From Thermoplasmata archaeon (lineage in GTDB: Archaea; Thermoplasmatota; Thermoplasmata; Thermoplasmatales; Thermoplasmataceae), in assembly GCA_021845325.1 (NCBI GenBank), contig JAKBRR010000050.1:1-8980 (forward strand): a DNA stretch of 8,980 nt, in the 5' to 3' direction. The notes under the pieces were generated by a model. It was given only the letters and a program-made list of their open reading frames with translations. It did no database searches and was not told the origin of the DNA. Positions within the stretch are counted from its first letter, which is position 1; each line of letters opens with the position of its first letter. Both the position numbers and the translations under genes were made by a program. Positions 1 to 5,372 of this stretch are shown one piece after another.

Positions 1-1
1 G

Positions 2-412
2 CAAGTAGCCGAGCAGCTTAAAAAAGCTCAGGAAATCGCAGAGAATCCTGACATAGGGAATTCCCCGATAAAAATCGAAGAGGATGCAGCCATCCGTGTC
101 AAGGAACTTAGATTGCTTTATCACGTGAACGTTATGGATGATCACGTTACCATTGAGGAAGTGCCTCACGGCGGAGGCAGGGCAAGGATATTCAATGTAT
201 ACATCAAAATGAATGGCCATGGTGATTTCCGCCTCTGGTGCGAGCAGGACAATTCTTTTGACTGCGTGCATGCAGAGGTGGCATGGACATATCCGGAAGT
301 GCAGCACATGATCCTCCATTACAAGGGCAAAACCAAGGTGTGCCCGTACTGCCACACAGAAAACGATTCGGATGCTTTATTCTGCAAGCACTGCGGGGCG
401 AGGCTGGAATGA
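2..412 (+). CDS. Zinc-ribbon protein of unknown function, 5' end outside the window
   Basis: The reading frame is open from the left edge to TGA at 410-412, so the visible 136 residues are a C-terminal part. A TTG at 113 could start a 99-aa protein, but the frame continues upstream without a stop, so that start is not favoured. The last 25 residues form a classic zinc ribbon, CPYC followed ten residues later by CKHC and GARLE, which should bind one zinc ion through four cysteines. Such ribbons are common in archaeal nucleic-acid-binding or adaptor proteins, but the rest of the chain is not recognised and no catalytic function can be assigned. Ahead of the ribbon is a mixed alpha/beta region with an aromatic-rich stretch containing DCVHAEVAW. 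GC content is near 50%, clearly higher than in the next gene. Its stop overlaps the start of the following gene (ATGA), which implies co-transcription and translational coupling. The frame is secure; the role is unknown. Confidence 0.72.
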   Translation, partial: QVAEQLKKAQEIAENPDIGNSPIKIEEDAAIRVKELRLLYHVNVMDDHVTIEEVPHGGGRARIFNVYIKMNGHGDFRLWCEQDNSFDCVHAEVAWTYPEVQHMILHYKGKTKVCPYCHTENDSDALFCKHCGARLE

Positions 413-1002
413 TAAGACCGGGTGATTTAAACAGCAGTCTCTCACAATATTTCTTTGAAAATTTTGACAGTAAATACTCTGAAATCAATAGGTACAGCAG
501 CTTCGACCCCAACATAATACAAAGTTACATTGAATATTTAGGTTCGATAGGGGGTGTCGTCACCTTTATTGACTATGGAAAAAAATTCATCGACTTTATG
601 AAGACTAGGAAAAGGATTGAGGAGGTTAAACAAAATACTGCGGGCAAAACAGATAAATCAAAGGATGGTACAATAAGTATTCAAAGGCTATATCCAGGTA
701 ATGTTATTATGATGAAAGGAAATGGTACTGAGAAGCCTATTGTAGAGGCGTGTAATACAATGCCTTTATTTATTATTCAAAGAGGGTTTATGTTAATTCT
801 ATCCAACTTGGTATTGCATTTTAACTACGATGAGCGTAAGCTCGTCAAGGAGTACAAATCGCCGTCATTTATGTATGATAGCAGTGTTGAGATAGTAAGA
901 TCCAGTTCCTGTGATGAAACACCAGGACTTTTTAGAGTTAAGGAGAGTATATGGGTGGGGAAGCCACAAAATGATGGAAGAAAGCAAACAGGGAGGGCAT
1001 AA
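409..1002 (+). CDS. Hypothetical protein, 197 aa, in operon with the GHKL ATPase
   Basis: I do not recognise this protein. The start is placed at ATG 409 because it forms an ATGA overlap with the stop of the preceding gene; an earlier in-frame ATG at 283 lies inside that gene and would give a nonsense extension. The product begins MIRPGDLNSSLSQYFFENF. Around residues 40-65 is a hydrophobic helix-like stretch (YIEYLGSIGGVVTFIDYGKK) that runs into a charged segment rich in Lys, Arg and Glu. Around residues 116-140 is a second hydrophobic stretch (MPLFIIQRGFMLILSNLVL). Neither is a convincing membrane segment, because both contain polar or charged residues. There is no signal peptide. The region is AT-rich, unlike the upstream gene. 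The SD of the next gene sits inside its last codons, so the two are tightly coupled. A small accessory or effector role beside the ATPase is possible but is only an inference. Confidence 0.6.
   Translation: MIRPGDLNSSLSQYFFENFDSKYSEINRYSSFDPNIIQSYIEYLGSIGGVVTFIDYGKKFIDFMKTRKRIEEVKQNTAGKTDKSKDGTISIQRLYPGNVIMMKGNGTEKPIVEACNTMPLFIIQRGFMLILSNLVLHFNYDERKLVKEYKSPSFMYDSSVEIVRSSSCDETPGLFRVKESIWVGKPQNDGRKQTGRA
991..996 (+). promoter_or_regulatory. Shine-Dalgarno site GGGAGG for the 117-aa gene
   Basis: GGGAGG lies 7 nt upstream of ATG 1004 and within the last codons of the preceding gene. It complements the conserved archaeal 16S rRNA 3' end. It is the main reason for starting the next gene at 1004 rather than at the in-frame ATG at 911. 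Confidence 0.65.
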
Positions 1003-1003
1003 T

Positions 1004-1357
1004 ATGACGGGAAGGAGAGCAAGTAATTCTAAAATGAGGGAAGGTTACGGCGACGATAACGGTTTTAATTCGAGGAGACAGGTTAGTAAAAATAGAGACG
1101 AATATATATCTCCATCCGGACAAGAATGGGTGCCTACGTATTATAAGCAAAACAAACTTGGTTTAAGAACTATATATATTAGAGGTCACTGTGCGAAAAA
1201 CGGTAGAAGCAGCGGCATGAAGATTACGGAGACCCAAAAACAAAGAGATTGGGGGTTATACCATTTTTTGAGCCGGAGAGGACAACCAAGGAAGTACCTT
1301 TTAACAAAGATGAATGGGTATATGGGAAAGAATGGAGGAGTAGGGTTACATGACTGA
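1004..1357 (+). CDS. Small basic hypothetical protein, 117 aa
   Basis: The family is not recognised. ATG 1004 follows the previous stop (TAA 1000-1002) by one base and is preceded by a GGGAGG SD, so the start is well supported. The product is polar and strongly basic. Residues 1-40 are rich in Arg, Ser, Asn and Gly and probably disordered. A more structured part begins near residue 44 (EWVPTYYKQNKLGLRTIYIR), followed by GHCAKNGR. This segment loosely resembles the short pattern of a Tyr/Lys-rich strand, a turn and RGHxR-like residues found in small proteins of plasmids and phages; the resemblance is weak and by eye only. The basic charge would suit nucleic-acid binding, which is an inference. 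The gene ends 8 bp before the first ATG considered for the GHKL ATPase gene. Being short, low in complexity and without a known family, it could be spurious, but the SD and tight packing argue for a real gene. Confidence 0.5.
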   Translation: MTGRRASNSKMREGYGDDNGFNSRRQVSKNRDEYISPSGQEWVPTYYKQNKLGLRTIYIRGHCAKNGRSSGMKITETQKQRDWGLYHFLSRRGQPRKYLLTKMNGYMGKNGGVGLHD

Positions 1358-1394
1358 AAAATCATATGGTAGGGTGGCAAGAAGTGAAGTTTAA
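1334..1394 (+). other. SD (GGAGG) plus 14-codon mini-ORF preceding the GHKL gene
   Basis: GGAGG at 1334-1338 is followed by ATG at 1350, overlapping the end of the 117-aa gene (its stop is 1355-1357). This ATG opens only 14 codons (MTEKSYGRVARSEV) before TAA at 1392-1394. The ATPase is read in the next frame across the same bases. Three explanations fit: a short coupling or leader peptide, a real N-terminus separated by a +1 frameshift (biological or sequencing error), or chance. The SD has no other well-placed start codon. Confidence 0.35.
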
Positions 1395-3141
1395 TAGTGA
1401 TCAGGTGGGTTCTAACTTAATGTTTGCGATTACAAGCGGGTTATATTCAAGAAGCCTTTCTTGTATAAGGGAATATATTCAGAATGCTTATGATCCACCT
1501 GCAAACGCAAAAAATGTAAAGATATATAGCGAGAACGGAACCAATTGGATAATTGAAGATGATGGAGAAGGAATGAATAACATTGAGCTGGCAAGGGCAC
1601 TCGATGTCGGGAGATACACAAAGACAATGGATAAGTCGGAAGGCAGGTTTGGCATTGGGATTTGGAGCGGAATATCTGTATGCAATAAGATGGTTATACT
1701 TACCAAGAAAATGAATAGTGGAAAGATATCCCGCATCGAGATAAATGCAAAGGAGATCAGAGAAAAATCCCAGGGAAATATCCCTCTTTTAGATTTTCTA
1801 TCAGATAACACAGGTGAAATAGAACAGATTGATGCGAATGAGGATCAATACGATAAAGGCTTCACGATAATAAGGATGGAAGATACATCTCCAGGAGGGC
1901 TAAATCTCTTTAATGAGAAATCAATAATCAAATATGTCTCTGAAAACCTTCCAGTCCCAGTGGACCCTAAATTCATTCATGCCAAGGAAATTGAAGAGAC
2001 CTATGGAAATTCAAGCTACAGGGCAATCAATGTCAAGGTAAATAACAAAGAGGTATACAGGCTTTCGGGCGTCAAAGGAAATTTATCAAGGATGTATCCT
2101 ATTAATTTTGATCATAACGGAAAATCAATAGCAAAAGGATGGTACTGCATGAACATGGATGGCAACACTCTTAAAGGCACAAGAGGCATATCGGTTAGGC
2201 ACAATGGATTCTTAGTTATGGACTGGGGAAAAGTAAGAGCATTAATCCAAGGCAGATTTAATGATAGGTTTGTAGGAGAAATCTTCGTTAATAACACTGA
2301 ACCTATGCTTTTACCAGTAGCCTCAAGAGATAACTTCCAGCAGAATGATGTCTCTTCAATGCTGGACGAATCGTTGAGCTCGCTTTTGAAGGATTTGCAG
2401 CGAATCAACAGTTTTGTAACAGTAAACATTTCCAGTCCTGAGAGGAAAATAGAGCAGGCAGAGAAATCAGAACTCTCTCCCCGTGACAAGGCAAATGTCG
2501 TAGCTAACATTAAAAGTAAGAATTTCAAAGAGGATATTTCATTTTTAGACAAGGACAAAAATTTCGCAGATATAAAGAAAGATTTACTAGATAGCCAAAA
2601 TAATACAAAGGCTAAGTTTGACAACTTCAAAGATAAGGTGGATCAGGAAATAAAAGACGCTAAACCTACCAGAGTGGATGCTAAAGAGTTTATATCTTCG
2701 CTTACTCCTAACCCAGCACTGCAGAACACTGTAAAGACATTGATGCTTGGACGCCATTCAGACGACTTAATTATAGATCCATTCAACCCATTAAAGGAGA
2801 AAATCCAGGAGAAAATTTCTACAATCGAAAAAAAACATTTCTCATATTTTTCCGACGCTTATGAAGAAATAGGAAAGACCCTTACACTTTTTAAAGGTTC
2901 AAGTGAAGAAAAGAAAAACAATGATTACGTCAAGGATCTGTTTAGAGCTTCATACAAATTATTTAGGAATATACCGGAACACGCTAAGAATACTGCGAGC
3001 ACTGACTGGTACCTCAAATCAAAAAATCAAGAAATGATTAAAAATGGAGTAATGGCACTTATAGCTTTAATAGATAATATGATAAATGAGATGGAGTTAA
3101 TCGGGGACCCTAAGGTTGATGAAAAAAAGGATCCAAAATAG
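1366..3141 (+). CDS. GHKL-superfamily ATPase, Hsp90-like
   Basis: This is an ATP-binding protein of the GHKL (gyrase, Hsp90, histidine kinase, MutL) superfamily; such proteins use ATP-driven dimer closure. All Bergerat-fold motifs are visible: N-box REYIQNAYD (35-43), DDGEGM (65-70), the lid glycines GRFGIGIWSG (93-102), which resemble the GxFGxGFxS of Hsp90 and MORC proteins, and GFTI (165-168). Residues 220-330 look like an Hsp90-type middle domain: GISVRHNGFLV (274-284) is followed by LLPVASRDNFQQ (315-326), which aligns by eye with the LPLNxSRExLQ of Hsp90, whose Arg contacts the ATP gamma-phosphate. Residues 360-591 are charged and helical with probable coiled coil, and I see no HtpG dimerisation domain and no nuclease motif. 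Start is ambiguous: ATG 1366 has no SD, GTG 1384 has AGGGTGG 6 nt upstream, and a frameshifted start at 1350 is possible. Prokaryotic GHKL ATPases of MORC/MutL type are known near restriction-modification genes, so a defence role is plausible but inferred. Confidence 0.85.
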   Translation: MVGWQEVKFNSDQVGSNLMFAITSGLYSRSLSCIREYIQNAYDPPANAKNVKIYSENGTNWIIEDDGEGMNNIELARALDVGRYTKTMDKSEGRFGIGIWSGISVCNKMVILTKKMNSGKISRIEINAKEIREKSQGNIPLLDFLSDNTGEIEQIDANEDQYDKGFTIIRMEDTSPGGLNLFNEKSIIKYVSENLPVPVDPKFIHAKEIEETYGNSSYRAINVKVNNKEVYRLSGVKGNLSRMYPINFDHNGKSIAKGWYCMNMDGNTLKGTRGISVRHNGFLVMDWGKVRALIQGRFNDRFVGEIFVNNTEPMLLPVASRDNFQQNDVSSMLDESLSSLLKDLQRINSFVTVNISSPERKIEQAEKSELSPRDKANVVANIKSKNFKEDISFLDKDKNFADIKKDLLDSQNNTKAKFDNFKDKVDQEIKDAKPTRVDAKEFISSLTPNPALQNTVKTLMLGRHSDDLIIDPFNPLKEKIQEKISTIEKKHFSYFSDAYEEIGKTLTLFKGSSEEKKNNDYVKDLFRASYKLFRNIPEHAKNTASTDWYLKSKNQEMIKNGVMALIALIDNMINEMELIGDPKVDEKKDPK

Positions 3142-3146
3142 ACCCA

Positions 3147-3152
3147 TTTATA
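3147..3152 (+). promoter_or_regulatory. Possible TATA box for the radical SAM gene
   Basis: TTTATA lies 37 nt upstream of ATG 3189. An archaeal transcript would start about 25 nt downstream, near 3174, giving a leader of roughly 15 nt without an SD. No clear BRE precedes it. The box lies directly after the ATPase stop, so the radical SAM gene may have its own promoter, but read-through from the upstream operon is also possible. Confidence 0.35.
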
Positions 3153-3155
3153 GAA

Positions 3156-3180
3156 ATCCTTATTTAGGATCCTCTATTTA
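3156..3180 (+). terminator. Weak hairpin plus T-rich tract after the GHKL gene
   Basis: ATCCT and AGGAT form a 5-bp stem around a TATTT loop (3156-3170), followed by the T-rich stretch CTCTATTTA. Archaeal termination depends mainly on T-rich non-template DNA, so this may cause partial termination between the two genes. The stem is short and AT-rich, and the call is weak. Confidence 0.25.
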
Positions 3181-3188
3181 TTTAAGAT

Positions 3189-4319
3189 ATGAATACGCTG
3201 CTGGTAGAACCTGATTACTATAGTAAGTATCCACCGCTGGGCCTGTTGAAACTTGCTTCTTACCATCGCTCCTACGGTGACAGAATCCAATATGTAAGGG
3301 GCATGACGAATAACGTAAATAAACCAGATTCTATTGAGATCACTTCTCTATTCACATATTCTTGGAAACCAGTTCATGATGCCATAGATTATTACCATAA
3401 GTTGTTTCCCAGTGCGCAGATCAATGTTGGCGGCATATATGCAACACTGATGCCTAAGAACATCAAATCTAATTTCCCATTCGTAAAGATACATCTAGGA
3501 CTTTTTCCCAGGGCCGAGAACCAGATGCCCTCCTATGACATACTTAAATGGGTGGACAAGTGGAGAGACTGGGACAGATCCATAGTATTCACATCCAGAG
3601 GCTGCATAAGAAAATGCCAGTTCTGCGTCGTGCCAAAGGTCGAGGGAGGCATGAGGGATGAAAAACCTTCCATAATGAATTTGATCCATCCCTATCATAA
3701 GAAGGTGACAATATGGGATAATAACTTCCTCGCTTCTCCGTATGCAAAATCCATGCTGAAAGAGCTGATCGATCATGGTATAGAGGCAGATTTCAACCAG
3801 GGCCTTGACGCAAGGCTCATGGATGAAGAGACTGCCGGTTTGCTGGCTGACGTTAAATCTAAGACCATTCACATGGCCTATGACTGGCCATGGGAAGGCC
3901 CATATATAAAAAAGGCCATAGATATGTTAGGTGAAGCTGGATACAAGAAGAAGAACTTGATTTTTTACATGTTATACAATTTCTGGGACGAACAGCACAA
4001 GAAAGGCGATACTCCTGAGGATTTCCTTCTCAGGCTCAAGAATTTGATGAAATGGGGTGCTTCAGTATATCCAATGAGGTTCATACCTCTAGATTCACTT
4101 ACCAGAACAGGCTATGTGTCTCCACTCTGGACCCCTGAAAAACTAGAAATGATAGCAGATGCTAGAAGAGTTTTGGGCTTTGCGGGAACGTGGGTACCTT
4201 ACAGAGCTCTCGCAGATAAGTTCCTATATTCAGATACCTTTGAAGAGGCGATGGAACTGAGGCCGAAAAAGGAAAAAACAGATGCGGAAGTCCCTTCAGT
4301 TTCTATTATTTCCAGCTGA
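3189..4319 (+). CDS. Radical SAM protein with B12-binding-like N-terminal domain
   Basis: The protein belongs to the radical SAM superfamily, which uses a [4Fe-4S] cluster to cleave S-adenosylmethionine into a reactive radical. The cluster motif is CIRKCQFC (139-146), of the CxxxCxxC type. The N-terminal ~115 residues resemble a cobalamin-binding-like domain: LLVEPDYYSKYPPLGLLKLA (4-23) and INVGGIYATLMPK (78-90) match the usual start and GGxxAT strand of such domains. No DxHxxG cobalamin ligand motif is seen, so B12 binding is doubtful. Further conserved-looking segments are DNNFLAS (177-183) and DFNQGLDARLMDEE (201-214); the latter is characteristic of a radical SAM group found in prokaryotes and in phage genomes. 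The substrate is unknown. Chemistry on a nucleic acid or nucleotide is one option, given the DNA methyltransferase next door, but that is inference. The start at 3189 is supported because the conserved first strand begins at residue 3. The gene converges on the methyltransferase gene. Confidence 0.85.
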   Translation: MNTLLVEPDYYSKYPPLGLLKLASYHRSYGDRIQYVRGMTNNVNKPDSIEITSLFTYSWKPVHDAIDYYHKLFPSAQINVGGIYATLMPKNIKSNFPFVKIHLGLFPRAENQMPSYDILKWVDKWRDWDRSIVFTSRGCIRKCQFCVVPKVEGGMRDEKPSIMNLIHPYHKKVTIWDNNFLASPYAKSMLKELIDHGIEADFNQGLDARLMDEETAGLLADVKSKTIHMAYDWPWEGPYIKKAIDMLGEAGYKKKNLIFYMLYNFWDEQHKKGDTPEDFLLRLKNLMKWGASVYPMRFIPLDSLTRTGYVSPLWTPEKLEMIADARRVLGFAGTWVPYRALADKFLYSDTFEEAMELRPKKEKTDAEVPSVSIISS

Positions 4320-4352
4320 TCTACAAATGAAAAATAAAGTCATATTCCCAAA

Positions 4353-4369
4353 GAGGCTTATATAGCCTC
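4353..4369. repeat. Perfect inverted repeat in the convergent intergenic region
   Basis: GAGGCT and AGCCTC form a perfect 6-bp GC-rich stem around TATAT, 34 nt past the radical SAM stop. It could act as a bidirectional 3'-end or RNA-stabilising hairpin between converging transcripts. No T-run follows on the plus strand, so it is not a standard terminator. It overlaps the end of the small minus-strand reading frame. Confidence 0.4.
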
Positions 4370-4471
4370 AGAGCACCTGCATATCCTAAAGCAGCTCCTT
4401 TCATTCTCATCCGCTATTCCTGATATCACGTAGTTGAATTTCTCTTCAGAAATTTTCACAAGTTCCTCCAT
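4358..4471 (-). pseudogene. Small minus-strand ORF (37 aa), possible gene remnant
   Basis: Between the two convergent genes a minus-strand frame runs from ATG 4471 to TAA 4358-4360 and encodes a protein starting MEELVKISEEKFNYVISGIA and ending SCFRICRCSEAI. The frame stays open upstream of the ATG to about 4511, next to the end of the methyltransferase gene, so it may be the tail of a longer protein. A GTG at 4459-4457 has GGAGG five bases upstream and could start a 32-aa product. Composition is protein-like (amphipathic helix, then three cysteines), not random. I do not recognise a family. It may be a real small protein, the broken 3' end of a lost gene, or chance. Confidence 0.3.
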
Positions 4472-4496
4472 GGTTTTCGCCCTATTTTGCAGAGAT

Positions 4497-4510
4497 GAGA
4501 AAGAAGAAAA
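4497..4510 (-). terminator. T-rich terminator after the adenine methyltransferase gene
   Basis: Read on the minus strand, the 14 bases starting 6 nt after the methyltransferase stop are TTTTCTTCTTTCTC. Pyrimidine- and T-rich tracts like this are the usual signal for archaeal transcription termination. No hairpin is needed or seen. Confidence 0.45.
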
Positions 4511-4515
4511 CCCTT

Positions 4516-5280
4516 TTAGTTAAATTTCCACCAGTAGCCGCATTCCCACTTATTGTCCTTGCCTGGTTGCTTTAGAGTTGTGGGCCTGTTATGTTCAGTT
4601 ACCAGATTGGGCTGGCCAAAGATGTCAATCATTTCAGGATCTGTCATTGATAGATTGAGAAGGTAGCTTCCCTTGTGTTCATTGAGCATATTCTTGAGAT
4701 CCCTGAACTGATCCATTGTGAATCTATACTTGTATATCTGCCCACCTCGCAGGTATGGAGGGTCAAGATAGAGCAGCACTCTTTCCCTGTTGTATCTCTT
4801 CAGGATCTTCTTGAAGTCCATGTTCTCCACAACCCACTTTCGTATATGGAAGAAAGTCTCTGTCCTGAGCAGAGGCACGTTAGCTTTCTTATAGAATCTC
4901 TTGAAAGTAACGCCATTGCCTGCGAATGAATATGTGTGGAGATAAATAGTTTTGAAAGCAATTTCCACATCATCTGTTGGATCTGATTCCTTCAGCTCCC
5001 GGAATATGGCCTCATGAGGAAATGCCAGATGCAGCTTCTTTGTTAGCCTGGCTCTCTTGTCTGAATCCTGGAGAACCTTGAATGTTGTGTAAAGATCTTT
5101 GTGGATATCATTGTATACCTTTACCTTCTTCCACTCTTCAGGTATATTCAATAGAACCTTCCCCGAGCCGCCAAATACATCAACCGCCACATCGAAGGAT
5201 TCCCTGTGGTCCGCTAGGATTTCTATTATCTTATGCAGCTGGTTAAATCTTCCACCATAGTAGGGAAACGTAGACATCAT
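4516..5280 (-). CDS. D12-class DNA N6-adenine methyltransferase (Dam-like)
   Basis: The enzyme should transfer a methyl group from S-adenosylmethionine to N6 of adenine in a specific DNA sequence. The D12/Dam layout is clear in 254 residues: PYYGGRFNQL (6-15), which matches the usual PxGGK-type N-terminal motif but with Arg in place of Lys; motif I VDVFGGSGKVLLN (33-45), which binds SAM; and the catalytic DPPYLRGG (173-180), motif IV. A variable region between residues 60 and 165 would hold the target recognition part. The length is a little below E. coli Dam (278 aa). Two ATG codons are adjacent at 5280 and 5277; the first is used by default. There is no SD, and a TATA-like box lies 22-29 nt upstream, suggesting a leaderless transcript. 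No cognate nuclease gene is adjacent apart from the self-contained type IIG enzyme, so it may be a solitary methyltransferase, perhaps protecting a mobile element. Target site unknown. Confidence 0.9.
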   Translation of the reverse strand: MMSTFPYYGGRFNQLHKIIEILADHRESFDVAVDVFGGSGKVLLNIPEEWKKVKVYNDIHKDLYTTFKVLQDSDKRARLTKKLHLAFPHEAIFRELKESDPTDDVEIAFKTIYLHTYSFAGNGVTFKRFYKKANVPLLRTETFFHIRKWVVENMDFKKILKRYNRERVLLYLDPPYLRGGQIYKYRFTMDQFRDLKNMLNEHKGSYLLNLSMTDPEMIDIFGQPNLVTEHNRPTTLKQPGKDNKWECGYWWKFN

Positions 5281-5301
5281 AGGGAAATATTGTGGTTCTT
5301 G

Positions 5302-5309
5302 TACAAATA
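5302..5309 (-). promoter_or_regulatory. TATA-like box for the adenine methyltransferase
   Basis: TATTTGTA on the minus strand lies 22-29 nt upstream of ATG 5280, the expected distance for transcription starting at or next to the start codon. The region between box and ATG has no SD. The match to the TTTAWA consensus is imperfect. Confidence 0.35.
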
Positions 5310-5320
5310 GGTTGCTCCTT

Positions 5321-5345
5321 GAAAAAATAATGAAAAAATGAAAAG
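5321..5345 (-). terminator. Multiple T-tract terminator after the type IIG gene
   Basis: On the minus strand, 28 nt after the type IIG stop, three T-runs (4, 6 and 6 long) are separated by CA or CATTA. This is a strong archaeal-type T-rich terminator and separates the type IIG gene from the methyltransferase gene, which then has its own TATA-like box. Confidence 0.55.
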
Positions 5346-5372
5346 TGGGTGAATTAGGAATATTATACTACC

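Noticed and set aside
230..300. Possible SWIM-type zinc finger (single Cys, then DCVH) in the zinc-ribbon protein
   Set aside because: The required CxC pair is missing, so only the C-terminal ribbon is supported.
283..408. N-terminal extension of the 197-aa gene from an earlier in-frame ATG at 283
   Set aside because: It lies wholly inside the zinc-ribbon gene in another frame, and ATG 409 gives the typical ATGA coupling overlap.
204..515. Minus-strand frame of 103 codons opposite the zinc-ribbon gene
   Set aside because: It is antisense to a zinc ribbon with conserved cysteines and has a random-looking Cys/Pro-rich composition.
911..1003. Earlier ATG at 911 for the 117-aa gene
   Set aside because: It would overlap the preceding gene by about 90 bases, while ATG 1004 has a strong SD at the right distance.
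2112..2630. 172-codon minus-strand open frame within the GHKL gene
   Set aside because: It is antisense to a gene with clear GHKL motifs, has no recognisable motif and is rich in Leu/Ser/Phe as expected for a shadow frame.
3129..3172. GGATCC occurring twice around the end of the GHKL gene (3129-3134, 3167-3172)
   Set aside because: Two copies of a 6-base palindrome in AT-rich sequence are not enough to claim a target-site duplication or attachment site.
3495..3872. 125-codon minus-strand open frame within the radical SAM gene
   Set aside because: It is antisense to the Fe-S cluster and conserved core region; no start signal or domain is visible.
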